Position numbers and translations under genes: made by a program
NCBI GenBank assembly: GCA_012729815.1
Contig: JAAYCJ010000305.1
Span: forward strand, 1-34,171
Source of the DNA: Phycisphaerae bacterium
GTDB lineage: Bacteria > Planctomycetota > Phycisphaerae > JAAYCJ01
Direction of reading: 5' to 3'
Length of the DNA stretch: 34,171 nucleotides
The notes under the pieces: generated by a model
What the model was told of the DNA's origin: nothing
Seen by the model: the letters and a program-made list of their open reading frames with translations, nothing else
Database searches by the model: none
Shown: piece after piece, positions 21,070 to 30,217 of the stretch
Numbering within the stretch: position 1 is the stretch's first letter
How the letters are laid out: each line of letters opens with the position of its first letter

Positions 21070-23607
21070 ATGGTTCGTTCGATGGATCGACAGGCCACGA
21101 GCCGGATGGATAACACGGGCACGGATGCCGGACGCACGCGGGGCGAGCTTCGCCTCTCCGAAAACGCGCGACGCGTACTCGAGGCGCGGTACCTCAAGAA
21201 GGATAAGAACGGCAATCCGCTGGAAACCGCTGAGGAAATGTTCCGACGCGTCGCCCGGACCATCGCTTCGGTCGAGGCCCGGTACGGAGCGGGCCCAGCC
21301 GATCTGGCCGACCTCGAAGAGCAGTACTACGAGCTGATGGCCTCCGGCCAGTTCATGCCCAACAGCCCCACCCTCATGAACGCCGGCCGGGAAATGGGCA
21401 TGCTCAGCGCCTGTTTCGTGCTCCCGGTCCGCGACAGCATCGATGAGATTTTCGAATCCATCAAGCACACCGCCCTGATCCAGAAGGCCGGCGGCGGCAC
21501 CGGCTTCGCCTTCGACGAGCTCCGTCCCACCGGCGACTACATTCGCAGCTCCGGCGGCACCACCAGCGGGCCGATCAGCTTCTGGCGGGCCTTCTCCGAG
21601 GCCACCAACGCCATCCAGCAGGGCGCCTTCCGCCGCGGCGCCAACATGGGCATGATGTACATCCATCATCCCGACATCCTCAAGTTCATCCACGCCAAGC
21701 AGGACCTCCAGCAGTTCACCAACTACAACATCTCGGTCAAGATCACCGATGCCTGGATGGACGAGTTCCTCAAACAGCCCAACTCGCCCCACGTGGCCCG
21801 CAACCCGCGGACCGGCGAGGAGTTCTACTTCCCCAGAGACCTGGACATCTGGTCCTACACCGTCGAAAGCCTTCTGCCCGTGCGCAACGAGGACGGTTCG
21901 CCCCGGGAGGTCAAACCCGGCTCGGTCTACACCCGGCAGGAGATGTGGGATCTGGTCGTCCGCAACGCCCACGCCACCGGTGAACCGGGCGTTGTGTTCA
22001 TGGACCGGATCAACCGCGACAACCCCACGCCCCACCTCGGCCGCATCGAAGCCACCAACCCCTGCGGCGAGCAACCGCTGCTGCCCTACGAGGCCTGCAA
22101 CCTCGGCAGCGTTAACGTCGGCTACTTCGTCGGCGACGAGGGCGGCGAAGCGGCCTTCGACTGGGACGGCCTCGGCGACGCGGTCGACGTCTCGGTCCGG
22201 TTCCTCGACGACGTGATCGACGCCAACCGCTATCCGCTGCCCCAGATCGAACAGATGTGCAAGGCCAACCGCAAGATCGGTTTGGGCGTGATGGGCTTCG
22301 CCGACGCCCTGTTCAAGCTCGGGATCGGCTACAACACCGACGAGGCCGTCCGGTTCGCCGAGGCCCTCATGAAGTTTGTCAACGAACGCGGCCACCGGAT
22401 GTCGGAAAAACTCGCCAGGGAGCGCGGCTGCTTCCCTAACTGGCAGGGCAGCGTCTGGGACACCAAGTTTTCCAAACCCATGCGCAACGCCGCCGTCACT
22501 ACCGTCGCGCCCACCGGCACCATCAGCATCCTGGCCAATTGCTCCAGCGGCATCGAGCCGCTCTTTAGCCTCGTGTTCTACCGCAATGTCCTCAAGGAGC
22601 GCAAGGACAAGAGCCCCATGCTCGAAATTAACGAGCAGTTCCGCCAGGCTGCGGTCGAACAGGGATTCTACAGCGAAGACCTCATGTCGCGTATCGCCAA
22701 GGAAGGCACCCTCGCCCACGTGGCCGAGGTGCCCGACGAGATCAAGCAGGTCTTCGTCTGCGCCCACGACATCGAACCCCAGTGGCACCTGAAGATGCAA
22801 GCCGCCTTCCAGCGCCACTGCGACGCCAGCATTTCCAAGACCATCAACTTCCCCCACGACGCCAAGGTGGAGGACGTGGACCAGATCTACCGCGAGGCCT
22901 ACCGCCTCGAGTGCAAAGGCATTACGGTGTACCGTGACGGCTGCCGTCAGGATCAGCCCATGGCCACCGAAAAATCGAAGAAAGCTACCGGTAGTGAGCC
23001 GGGGGCGGCAAAGGGAGAAGCAAGCACGGAGGCTCCCGCCCCCAAATTTGAGCCGGTCGCGGTGCCCGAATGCCTGCCCGCCGTCCGAATCCGCCAGGTG
23101 ACCCCCTTCGGCCACATGCACGTGAGCATCACGGTCGATCCCCGTCGCCAGAAAGAGTTGGAGGTCTTCGCCCAGCTCGGCAAAGGCGGCGACGTCGCCG
23201 CCTCCGACCTCGAAGCCATCTGCCGCATGATCTCGCTGTTCCTGCGGTCCGGCGGAAGCCTGCGCCACGTCATCGACCAGCTCAAGGACATCGGCTCGAG
23301 CCTGAGCATTCCCAGCAAGGGCGGGCGGATCATGAGCCTCGGCGACGGATTGGCCAAGGGCCTCCAACGCTACCAGAAAGCTAAACAGCGCTTCGGCCTC
23401 CAGGCCATCCTGCTCGGCGAGGCCGACCTGGCCGAGTTGGACCTGCCCACCACCAAGGCCGAACGCAAAGCCGGCGGCAACGGTGGCAACGGCGGCGGAA
23501 ACGGCGGGGCCGGAGCCTACAAGCTCAAGTGCCCCGAGTGTGGCGGAAACTTGACATTTGAAGAGGGCTGCGTAAAATGTCATGGTTGTGGGTATGCGCA
23601 ATGTTAG
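21070..23607 (+). CDS. nrdJ: Adenosylcobalamin-dependent (class II) ribonucleotide reductase
   Basis: An 845-residue class II enzyme that reduces ribonucleotides to deoxyribonucleotides with a B12-derived thiyl radical and needs no oxygen. The radical Cys is Cys332 in TNPCGEQPL with Asn330 and Glu334. The redox pair is Cys115 (LSACFVLPV) and Cys343 (YEACNLGS). These three cysteines have the spacing of the Thermotoga-type NrdJ. Nucleotide-binding landmarks are MPNSPTLMN and [10 protein letters not shown]. Residues about 640-790 include the TSCPD-type extension. A Gly/Asn-rich linker leads to a C-terminal zinc-ribbon-like tail (Cys821, 824, 834, 837, 840, 845) thought to pass on reducing power. 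AAGGAG nine bases before ATG 21070 decides the start. Tandem NrdR-like boxes suggest dATP-responsive repression. Confidence 0.96.
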   Translation: MVRSMDRQATSRMDNTGTDAGRTRGELRLSENARRVLEARYLKKDKNGNPLETAEEMFRRVARTIASVEARYGAGPADLADLEEQYYELMASGQFMPNSPTLMNAGREMGMLSACFVLPVRDSIDEIFESIKHTALIQKAGGGTGFAFDELRPTGDYIRSSGGTTSGPISFWRAFSEATNAIQQGAFRRGANMGMMYIHHPDILKFIHAKQDLQQFTNYNISVKITDAWMDEFLKQPNSPHVARNPRTGEEFYFPRDLDIWSYTVESLLPVRNEDGSPREVKPGSVYTRQEMWDLVVRNAHATGEPGVVFMDRINRDNPTPHLGRIEATNPCGEQPLLPYEACNLGSVNVGYFVGDEGGEAAFDWDGLGDAVDVSVRFLDDVIDANRYPLPQIEQMCKANRKIGLGVMGFADALFKLGIGYNTDEAVRFAEALMKFVNERGHRMSEKLARERGCFPNWQGSVWDTKFSKPMRNAAVTTVAPTGTISILANCSSGIEPLFSLVFYRNVLKERKDKSPMLEINEQFRQAAVEQGFYSEDLMSRIAKEGTLAHVAEVPDEIKQVFVCAHDIEPQWHLKMQAAFQRHCDASISKTINFPHDAKVEDVDQIYREAYRLECKGITVYRDGCRQDQPMATEKSKKATGSEPGAAKGEASTEAPAPKFEPVAVPECLPAVRIRQVTPFGHMHVSITVDPRRQKELEVFAQLGKGGDVAASDLEAICRMISLFLRSGGSLRHVIDQLKDIGSSLSIPSKGGRIMSLGDGLAKGLQRYQKAKQRFGLQAILLGEADLAELDLPTTKAERKAGGNGGNGGGNGGAGAYKLKCPECGGNLTFEEGCVKCHGCGYAQC

Positions 23608-23624
23608 GCGCGGCCACATGGACG

Positions 23625-23655
23625 GGGGAAAAACAGGTTCCTGCTTGATTTCCCC
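23625..23655 (+). terminator. Hairpin just after nrdJ
   Basis: GGGGAAA (23625-23631) pairs with TTTCCCC (23649-23655), and CAG/CTG inside extends the stem. It starts 18 bases after the nrdJ stop. There is no U-tract, so it may protect or process the 3' end rather than terminate. Confidence 0.35.
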
Positions 23656-23718
23656 AAGAAAAACTTAGGCGATACATAAGCCACACTCAAGTAGCATCAC
23701 CAGTATCGCTATGTTAGC

Positions 23719-23737
23719 AACTTGTTGACAACATGTT
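23719..23737. promoter_or_regulatory. 19-bp inverted repeat downstream of nrdJ
   Basis: AACTTGTTGACAACATGTT is a palindrome around a central A with one mismatched pair. It contains CAACATGTT, also found in the first NrdR-like box upstream of nrdJ. It could be a regulator site; no gene starts near it. Confidence 0.3.
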
Positions 23738-23936
23738 AAGGTCTCTTGGCGATTTTTATTGATTTTTCTCGGAACCCGGATTAAAGAAAACTGGTACAAA
23801 CTGACGAAGAGTTGTCTGACAGTTCCCATAATAGTGGCGGAACACGACAACTAAAGAGCGGCAACCACCTCTGGGTTCTGAAGCAGACATTGACATAAAA
23901 CTGTCTGTTCATAAGTTTTGGCTTCTTTCCCCTCCG

Positions 23937-23978
23937 GAAAGCACCGGGCGAGCCTATGGCACCTGGTGCTTTCTTTTT
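23937..23978 (+). terminator. Intrinsic terminator
   Basis: GAAAGCACC (23937-23945) and GGTGCTTTC (23965-23973) make a perfect 9-bp stem with a GCC/GGC mini-stem in the loop, followed directly by TTTTT. It may end the nrdJ transcript, 330 bases after its stop, or a short local RNA. The region 23656-23936 before it is AT-richer and holds no gene I can support. Confidence 0.75.
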
Positions 23979-24115
23979 GCGCGCATTTGACGCTTGGACC
24001 CCCTGTCAACCGTTCCCTCTGAACCAAAGTCTCGAACCATGCGTTGTATCCACGGGTGGATTTCCCACACCAATCGCTTACAATGAAGCTTTTGCGTACG
24101 CAGGGAGCGTTGGAC

Positions 24116-25099
24116 GTGCCCGAGCAAGACCAGACCCTGGAACGAGAACCGGACTTGGCCGCCCGGCCCGCAGGCGGCCTCCACCGCCGACACAGCACGG
24201 CAACCTACCAAGCCGCGATCCTGTTCTCCGCCCTGATGTTCGCGGTCAGTTCGGCCCTGGCCAAACTCGCCGGGGCGGAAGGCGTCGGACCCGGAGCGAT
24301 CACCTTCTGGCGATTCGCCGCCGGGTTGACCGCCGTCCTGACGTATCTGGCCCTTCGGCGGCCGCGTCTGGCCCCTCGCAATGTCCCGGCCCTGATCCTC
24401 CGCGGCCTGACCAATCTGATCGCGGTGTTCCTGTTCTACTGCGCGGTCAAGTACACCACCATCACCAATGCCAACCTGCTGAACCAGACGTACCTGGTAT
24501 TCGTGCCCCTGCTCTCGCCGTTCCTGCTCTCCGAGCGGCTTTCGGGCCGCGAGTGGCTTGGGCTTGCCCCAGCCGGCGTCGGCATCTGGCTGGTCGTCAA
24601 TCCCCGCTTCGACGGCGTCAACGTCGGCGACCTACTGGGACTGGCCTGCGGGTTCTTCGGCGCCCTGTCGATCATCACGCTCTGCCGGGCCCGCCGCGAC
24701 AACCCGACCGTCACCGTCATCCTGTTCCTGATGGTCACCGGGGCCGTCCTGACCTGGCCGGCCATGCTGACCGAGCGGATATCCGACTACTCAGCCGCCA
24801 CGTGGGCCCTGGTGCTGCTGTGCGGGGCCACCGGCGTGGTCGGCCAGTTCGCCGTCACCCTCGGGTTCCGCGGCGTCAGCGCGTTTTCCGGCTCCATGAT
24901 CGGGGCCACCCGGGTGGGCATGGCCGCCCTGATCGGCATGGTCTGGCTGGGCGAGCAGTTGACCTGGAACGTCGTGGCGGGCGCGGTCCTGCTGATCGGC
25001 TCGGTGGCCCTGGTCGCCGGGCAAGGCGCCTCAACGACCGCCAACGCCGCGGCGGCCTACGGCCGTCCGGACGCCAATCGGCGCGCCCTGGCGAAATGA
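24116..25099 (+). CDS. EamA-family (DMT superfamily) transporter
   Basis: A 327-residue inner-membrane protein with ten predicted membrane helices in two EamA repeats of five. The first begins at AAILFSALMFAVSSALAKL and the second at LLGLACGFFGALSIITL. The motifs TNANLLNQTYLVFVPLLSPFLLSERL and the C-terminal ATRVGMAALIGMVWLGEQLTW are typical of drug/metabolite exporters. The N-terminal 40 residues are charged and cytosolic. The start is uncertain: GTG 24116 has AGGGAG eight bases upstream, while ATG 24083 has none and overlaps a possible -10 (TACAAT). The substrate cannot be inferred. Confidence 0.85.
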   Translation: MPEQDQTLEREPDLAARPAGGLHRRHSTATYQAAILFSALMFAVSSALAKLAGAEGVGPGAITFWRFAAGLTAVLTYLALRRPRLAPRNVPALILRGLTNLIAVFLFYCAVKYTTITNANLLNQTYLVFVPLLSPFLLSERLSGREWLGLAPAGVGIWLVVNPRFDGVNVGDLLGLACGFFGALSIITLCRARRDNPTVTVILFLMVTGAVLTWPAMLTERISDYSAATWALVLLCGATGVVGQFAVTLGFRGVSAFSGSMIGATRVGMAALIGMVWLGEQLTWNVVAGAVLLIGSVALVAGQGASTTANAAAAYGRPDANRRALAK

Positions 25100-25225
25100 C
25101 CGCAAGACTCCGACCGTTTGACCGTCATATCCTCTGAGCCTATCCAGCCAATAAAGGCTTGCAAAGCCAGCCGGATACGGCGAAGATGGACGCTCCGAAA
25201 CCAACCGTGAACAAGGAGTAACGGC

Positions 25226-25804
25226 ATGTTGGCGGATTTCCTGGGGATCAGCATCGCGGCGTGGGTGATCATCGGCATCGTGGTGCTCCTGGGCCTGTTC
25301 CTGCTCGGAACGTACAACAGCCTGGTGCGCAAACGCGTCCAGGTCCGCAACTCGTGGAGCCAGATCGACGTGCAGCTCAAACGCCGCTACGACCTGATCC
25401 CCAATCTGGTCGAGACGGTCAAGGGCTATGCCACTCATGAGAAGGAAACCTTCGAGCGGGTCACCAAGGCCCGCCAGCAGGCGATCGACGCCTCCGGCGT
25501 GCGCGACCAGGCCCAGGCTGAGAACATGCTCACCGGGGCCCTGCGTCAGCTTTTCGCCCTCAGCGAAGCCTATCCCGAACTGAAGGCCAACCAGAACTTC
25601 CTGGCCCTCCAGGAGGAACTGACCAGCACCGAGAACAAGATCGGCTTCGCCCGCCAGCACTACAACAACGTGGTCGAAGGCTACAACACGGCCATTCAGG
25701 TCTTTCCCGCCGTGGTGTTCGCGGGCATGCTCGGCTTCGAACGCGAGCCCTTCTTCGAAATCGAGGAACCTGGCCAGCGGGAGGCCCCGAAGGTAAAATT
25801 CTAG
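25226..25804 (+). CDS. lemA: LemA family membrane protein
   Basis: A 192-residue LemA protein. Residues 10-29 are a membrane helix and the rest is a cytosolic or periplasmic helical bundle. The family signature is complete: YNSLVRKRVQVRNSWSQID, LKRRYDLIPNLVETVKGYATHE, TSTENKIGFARQHYNN, then YNTAIQVFPAVVFAGMLGFE near the end. LemA proteins are widespread, and their role is not settled; some sit with membrane proteases or TPM-domain proteins, which are not present here. AAGGAG is seven bases before ATG. It leads a three-gene run with the next two genes on the same strand. Confidence 0.95.
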   Translation: MLADFLGISIAAWVIIGIVVLLGLFLLGTYNSLVRKRVQVRNSWSQIDVQLKRRYDLIPNLVETVKGYATHEKETFERVTKARQQAIDASGVRDQAQAENMLTGALRQLFALSEAYPELKANQNFLALQEELTSTENKIGFARQHYNNVVEGYNTAIQVFPAVVFAGMLGFEREPFFEIEEPGQREAPKVKF

Positions 25805-25868
25805 GACAAGGCCTGCCGCCAGACGGCCGGCGCAGGCGACGGATGACGTAGGAACGGAGTCGGAACAG

Positions 25869-26390
25869 ATGACGAGGTTAGTGTTGTTGACGGTTCTGGC
25901 GATGGCGGTGATCGGCGGCGTGGTCTGGGCGGCAACCACCACCCAGCCCGCGGCCAAAGACGTGCTCAACCGGCTGTTGGACGACCGGCCGCCGGTGACT
26001 CCGCCCAAAACCACACCAGCCCAGGAGCCTTCCCAGACCGGCGGTACATTTCAGCCGCCGACTCTGACCGGCCCGGGACGCGACGACCGCGAGGGCGGAC
26101 ACAAGCTCCTGCCCGAAGGCTTCTTCGTCGCCGACCGTCGAGGACGGCTGACCCGAAGCGGCGAGCTCTGGATGTTCGTCTTCGAAGCCGACGGCAAGAC
26201 CATGGGCGACCCGCCGATCGCCCTGCTGCCCAATAGCTGGCTCGAAAAAATGGAGGCCGACATGGCCGCCAGTCCCGAAGCCACCATCTTCCGCATCAGC
26301 GGCGAAGTCACCACCTACCACGGCAAGAACTACCTCCTGCTGCGAAAGGTCCTGATGGAGCGGCGGTTCGCGCCAAGCTACGTGAAATAA
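25869..26390 (+). CDS. Small exported protein of unknown function
   Basis: A 173-residue protein with a clear signal peptide or anchor (residues 1-21), a Pro/Thr-rich linker (about 24-75) and a small mixed alpha/beta domain. The domain opens with LLPEGFFVADRRGRL and continues ELWMFVFEADGKTMGDPPIALLPNSWLEKME, then SGEVTTYHGKNYLLLRKVLMER. I do not recognise a named family; from memory, similar short proteins occur in planctomycetes. GGAG lies nine bases before the ATG. It stands between lemA and the Gfo/Idh-like gene and is probably co-transcribed with both. Confidence 0.75.
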   Translation: MTRLVLLTVLAMAVIGGVVWAATTTQPAAKDVLNRLLDDRPPVTPPKTTPAQEPSQTGGTFQPPTLTGPGRDDREGGHKLLPEGFFVADRRGRLTRSGELWMFVFEADGKTMGDPPIALLPNSWLEKMEADMAASPEATIFRISGEVTTYHGKNYLLLRKVLMERRFAPSYVK

Positions 26391-26393
26391 CGC

Positions 26394-27395
26394 ATGGTGA
26401 CCTCTCGGCTGGGTATTCTGGGGGCGGACCGGTATACCGATCTGCTGGTGGACGTCCTGTCCAGGAACGACCGCTTTGAGCTGGCGGCGATCTGTGATCC
26501 GCGCGCCGAGTGTATCGCCCGGCTGGAAAACCGCCTGCCCTTCGAGCTCTACGACGACCCTCGCGAGATGATCATGCGCAGCGGCGCGCAGATCCTGCTC
26601 GTCTGGTCCGGCGAAGACCATTGGGCCGCCGTCGAGTCGGCCCTGGAACGGGAAATCTGGGTCTGCCTGCGGACCGTCGATCAGGCGCCCTCCGGTCCCG
26701 CCGGCAAACTCCTGCGCCAGGCCCGTAAGCAGAACGTCGGCGTCTTCGTCTGGGCTCCGTGGCTCTTTGTGCCGAGCTTCGAGAGCATCGGCGACTACCT
26801 GGCCGATCAGCAGATCGGGGCAATCACCTCGCGGTTCTCCGCCTCGGATGAGACCCTCGACTGGCCCGGACTGGAGAACCCGCTGGTGGCCCTGACCTAC
26901 CCGAGCCTGTTCCTGACCCAGGGCTGGCTGGGCCTGCCGGAACGGGTCTACTGCCGCCAGATGACCTGTCCGTCGCAGGAATCGGCCACGCCCATCCGAT
27001 ACCATTGCGGACTATTCCTGGCCTACCGCCAAGCCTTGGTCCAGTTGGCCGGATCGCTGAACGCCGGACCCGACCGCTGGGAGTTCGTGCTCCAGGGCTC
27101 CGGCGGCGCCATCGAGGCCGCATTGCCCCAAGCCCACTGGTACGACGGACAGGGCAAGCTCCTGGCCGGCAGCGAGCACTACACCACCGACCTGGTCCGC
27201 CGGATCGGCTACGAGCGAATGCTTAACGCCCTGTGGCAGGCCTACCAGGAGCGTCAGCGCAGCACCGCGTTTGAATTGGGCAGGCACATCGGCGTGATGG
27301 CCGTGCTCGAGGCTGCCGCCCTCTCCGCCAAGACCGGCGACCCGGAAACCCCGGCCAAGGTCGCCGAGTTGAACGAACTGATGACCCTCTCCTGA
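26394..27395 (+). CDS. Divergent Gfo/Idh/MocA-like oxidoreductase
   Basis: A 333-residue protein with the fold of the Gfo/Idh/MocA family: an N-terminal Rossmann domain (RLGILGADRYTDLLVDVL, then FELAAICDPR) and a C-terminal alpha/beta domain. The dinucleotide loop GILGADRYTD departs from G-x-G-x-x-G/A, and the catalytic EKP motif is replaced around residues 98-102 by RTVDQAP. It may therefore have lost the classical NAD-dependent activity or act on unusual substrates. It starts three bases after the stop of the preceding gene, so translation is probably coupled. It converges on the GT39 gene with 25 bp between stops. Confidence 0.75.
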   Translation: MVTSRLGILGADRYTDLLVDVLSRNDRFELAAICDPRAECIARLENRLPFELYDDPREMIMRSGAQILLVWSGEDHWAAVESALEREIWVCLRTVDQAPSGPAGKLLRQARKQNVGVFVWAPWLFVPSFESIGDYLADQQIGAITSRFSASDETLDWPGLENPLVALTYPSLFLTQGWLGLPERVYCRQMTCPSQESATPIRYHCGLFLAYRQALVQLAGSLNAGPDRWEFVLQGSGGAIEAALPQAHWYDGQGKLLAGSEHYTTDLVRRIGYERMLNALWQAYQERQRSTAFELGRHIGVMAVLEAAALSAKTGDPETPAKVAELNELMTLS

Positions 27396-27420
27396 CCGAC
27401 TGCCGCCGCGGCAAAGCCGT

Positions 27421-29478
27421 CTACGGCGTTTCGGACTGAGTCGCCGCCGCCTGCGTCGCCGCGGGAACATCGGTAAACAGCACCAGGCCCTTGGTGTCGC
27501 TGAAGAAGTTGGAGACTCGCATCACCTCGCGAATCGCCCGGTTCTCCGCATTGGCGTAGCCCATTGCCAGCGCGTATTTCTGGTCCGAAGTCAGGAAATA
27601 CTGACGCCCCGGCTGATCCATGACCTCAAACGCCGCCGTCGCCGTCGCCTCGTAGAGGTCGGCGATCGCGCCCGTCTTGTCCGTCGCCTTCAACACGATC
27701 GCCGTGATCTGCTGATCCGTGGGAATCTGCGGGATCGGCCGGCCAAAGTAGTACACCAGCGGGCCGTCCGCCCGGCCCAGGAAGTACACCTCGGCGTCCG
27801 GACCCGTCTCCGCCCGGATTCGTTCGGCCACCCGCCGCGGATCGGCCTCCGGATCGATGATCAGAGGAAACGCCGTCCAGACGATGGCGAAGACAAACCC
27901 GGTCCCGATCGCGATCACCGTCGCCATCGCCAACACGCCCCACCGCAACAGCACCAGCGTCGAGAGCAGCTCAACCGCCAGAATGATCCCGAACACCCCG
28001 TAGAACTGATACTCCAACTGCGGCAGTTCCTGCACGATGTAGCGCCAGCCGAAAAACCCCGCGATCAGCGTCCCGCCGAAAATCGCCCCCATCACCACCA
28101 GCACGTTGCGGGTCGTGATCCATCGGTGCAGGCAGTACACCATGCCCGCCACCGACAGCATCACCGCCGCCGGCGCCAACGGGAGAATATAGTGCGCCCG
28201 CTTGCCCTTCGAGAGGCTGAAGAACGCCAGGTCCGCCGCCAGCCACACAAAGACAAATACCAGTTCGCGCCGCCGGTCCGCCACCTCGCGCAGAAACGGC
28301 AGCACCAGCCCCACCGGCAGAAACACCGTCCACGGCAGTCCGAGCACGAAGACCAGCGGAATGTAGTAGTGCCACGGCCGCTCCGTGCCGAACTGACCGA
28401 CAAACCGCGAAATGTATTCCTCACGCCACCGGTACATCGCGTCCGGAAGCGTCAGCAGGACCGCCAACGCCCACGAACCCACCACCAGCAGCAGGATCAG
28501 CACGCCCCAATGCACCTGGAATCGCGCCAGGTCCGCCACCAGACGCGAGAGGCCCAGCCTGAACCAGCGCGAGGTCCACGCCTTGGGATACTCGACCTCC
28601 ACCGGGCCGACCGACTGCGGAGTCGGCAGTTGAAACGCAAAGTAGATCAGGTAGAAGAAGATCGGCGCACCCACCGCCAGCAGCGGAACCGGACCCTTGG
28701 CCAGCATGCCCAGGGCGAAGAATACGTAGCCCAGGACGATCCAGAACGTCGATTTCCGCTTGGCCGTCTTGTTCGCGTAGATCGACGGCAGATACACCGA
28801 CAGGACGATCAGCAGAACCACCGCCAGACCGAACGCCAGCAGGGCCGGCAGAAGCGACTTGACCATCGCAACCGCTCCCGCCACCAGCAGCAGCGAGGCC
28901 AGAATCGACCCGGCCAGATAGAGCCAGTGTGCCTTCGTTCCCAAGCCCGGCTCCTCGCGCAGCCGGCTGAACGCAAACCAGAAACAGAACATCGAGGCGA
29001 CCACGAACGCGGTCATCATCGTATCGGCGATGCCGATGTGCGACTGCCATAGGAACGCGGCGCAGGATGCCGTCGCCAGCCCGGTGATCAGCCCCATCAC
29101 CCGATCGAACATCCGCAGCGCCAGCAGGTACATCATCAGCGCGATCGCGCCGGCTGAGACCGCCGACGGCGCCCGCACCACCGTTTCCGAAATGCCGCCG
29201 GCCAGATATCCGACCGCCGCCACCACCCAGTACATCAGCGGCGTCTTCTGAAGCCGAATCTGGTCGTTGTAGTGCGGCACCACCCAGTGCCCGTGCTCCA
29301 ACGTGTTCTGGGCCGTCACCGCCACCAGCGCCTCGTGGTCGGTCAGCGGCACCTCCGATCCCAGGTGAAACCCGAAAAACGCCACGCAGAAGATCACGAT
29401 CAGAACGATGTCCATCCAGTGAAAACGCTGATCATCTTCGACGATCGCGCTCCGGTTGTGGTAAGAATCCGCGTACAT
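27421..29478 (-). CDS. ArnT/PMT-type GT39-like membrane glycosyltransferase
   Basis: A 685-residue integral membrane glycosyltransferase of the ArnT/dolichyl-phosphate-mannose type. The first periplasmic loop carries the acidic motif LTDHEALVAV, where the family places its catalytic Asp/Glu, followed by PHYNDQIRLQKTPLMYW, the usual QKPPL-like block. About twelve membrane helices follow, then a soluble C-terminal domain (about residues 545-685: DPRRVAERIRAETGPDAEVYFLGRADGPLVYYFGRPIPQ). Such enzymes use polyprenyl-phosphate sugars to modify lipid A, proteins or glycans outside the membrane. GGAGG five bases before ATG 29478 fixes the start. It is the last gene of the tyrS-led cluster, but AT-rich DNA at 29530-29580 may hold its own promoter. 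Confidence 0.88.
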   Translation of the reverse strand: MYADSYHNRSAIVEDDQRFHWMDIVLIVIFCVAFFGFHLGSEVPLTDHEALVAVTAQNTLEHGHWVVPHYNDQIRLQKTPLMYWVVAAVGYLAGGISETVVRAPSAVSAGAIALMMYLLALRMFDRVMGLITGLATASCAAFLWQSHIGIADTMMTAFVVASMFCFWFAFSRLREEPGLGTKAHWLYLAGSILASLLLVAGAVAMVKSLLPALLAFGLAVVLLIVLSVYLPSIYANKTAKRKSTFWIVLGYVFFALGMLAKGPVPLLAVGAPIFFYLIYFAFQLPTPQSVGPVEVEYPKAWTSRWFRLGLSRLVADLARFQVHWGVLILLLVVGSWALAVLLTLPDAMYRWREEYISRFVGQFGTERPWHYYIPLVFVLGLPWTVFLPVGLVLPFLREVADRRRELVFVFVWLAADLAFFSLSKGKRAHYILPLAPAAVMLSVAGMVYCLHRWITTRNVLVVMGAIFGGTLIAGFFGWRYIVQELPQLEYQFYGVFGIILAVELLSTLVLLRWGVLAMATVIAIGTGFVFAIVWTAFPLIIDPEADPRRVAERIRAETGPDAEVYFLGRADGPLVYYFGRPIPQIPTDQQITAIVLKATDKTGAIADLYEATATAAFEVMDQPGRQYFLTSDQKYALAMGYANAENRAIREVMRVSNFFSDTKGLVLFTDVPAATQAAATQSETP

Positions 29479-29536
29479 GTGCACCTCCGCGCGGCCGCAC
29501 CCCCGCCAGTCCGACCGCGCATGGCAATGATATTCA

Positions 29537-29569
29537 ATAATACAGGCTTGATTGCATGAAAAGACTATA
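29537..29569 (-). promoter_or_regulatory. AT-rich promoter-like region before the GT39 gene
   Basis: Two -10-like hexamers read on the minus strand, TATTAT (29542-29537) and TATAGT (29569-29564), lie in the only AT-rich stretch of this neighbourhood. Neither has a good -35 at 16-18 bp. Confidence 0.25.
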
Positions 29570-29616
29570 TCACAGACCCAGGCGGCAGGCCAGTGATTTC
29601 GGCCGCCCCGGGCCGC

Positions 29617-30216
29617 TCATCGCCGACGATCGGAACGCCGGCGAACCAGCGATGCCGTCACGAGCACCACAATCGCTGCAAGACTCAACAAGACCACGAT
29701 TTGCGCAAGGCGGTCGGACCACGCAACCGCCCGGCGAAGCACCAGCACCACGTCTTGCCCCGCCACGATCGGACCGCCCGCGTAGATCCGCTGACCGCCC
29801 TGCCGGGCGATCTCGCCGATCCCTTCCGCGGTGATCTGCACCGACGGCGCATCGGCGGTGACCATCACGTTCTCGATTGGAAACTCCTGCCCCAGCCGCA
29901 GTTCCGCCCGCCCGTGACGCCACGGCAACTCGGCCTCCACCTCCACCGTCGTCGGCCCGCTCAGGTTCCACACCGACACCTTCTCCGCCGTCCACGACGC
30001 CTCCGCCGCCGCCCCCAGACTCACCCGAACGCCTTTGGTTCCGTGGGCCTCAAGCACCATCTCGGACAGCCCTTCCGGCTCCAGACGCCAGAACCCCTGG
30101 ACCCGGACCGACGACTCGCATGCCGTCACCTGCAGATGGCATGCCTCGATCCGCCCCTGCGTCTGGGCCTGCCCAGCCGCGACGGTCAACCACAACAGCA
30201 CACACGTCGGCACCAT
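29617..30216 (-). CDS. Membrane-anchored exported protein of unknown function, next to CcmF-like gene
   Basis: A 199-residue protein with an N-terminal signal peptide (about residues 1-18), a beta-rich exported domain and one C-terminal membrane helix (LAQIVVLLSLAAIVVLVTASL) followed by a basic tail RRRSDRRR. The topology is a periplasmic domain held by a C-terminal anchor. Two Cys (Cys26 and Cys33) are not in a C-x-x-C motif, so it is not a CcmG- or CcmH-type thioredoxin or haem-chaperone partner. Its ATG lies one base after the stop of the CcmF-like gene, so the two are coupled and may work together. No family recognised. Confidence 0.72.
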   Translation of the reverse strand: MVPTCVLLWLTVAAGQAQTQGRIEACHLQVTACESSVRVQGFWRLEPEGLSEMVLEAHGTKGVRVSLGAAAEASWTAEKVSVWNLSGPTTVEVEAELPWRHGRAELRLGQEFPIENVMVTADAPSVQITAEGIGEIARQGGQRIYAGGPIVAGQDVVLVLRRAVAWSDRLAQIVVLLSLAAIVVLVTASLVRRRSDRRR

Positions 30217-30217
30217 A

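Noticed and set aside
23480-23520. Tandem GGCAAC/GGCGGA repeat
   Set aside because: It is the coding sequence of the Gly/Asn linker in NrdJ, not an independent repeat element.
21061-23619. Minus-strand open frame of 852 codons covering nrdJ
   Set aside because: It mirrors the whole of nrdJ, a common artefact in GC-rich genes. The product is a Val/Gly/His-rich sequence without domains.
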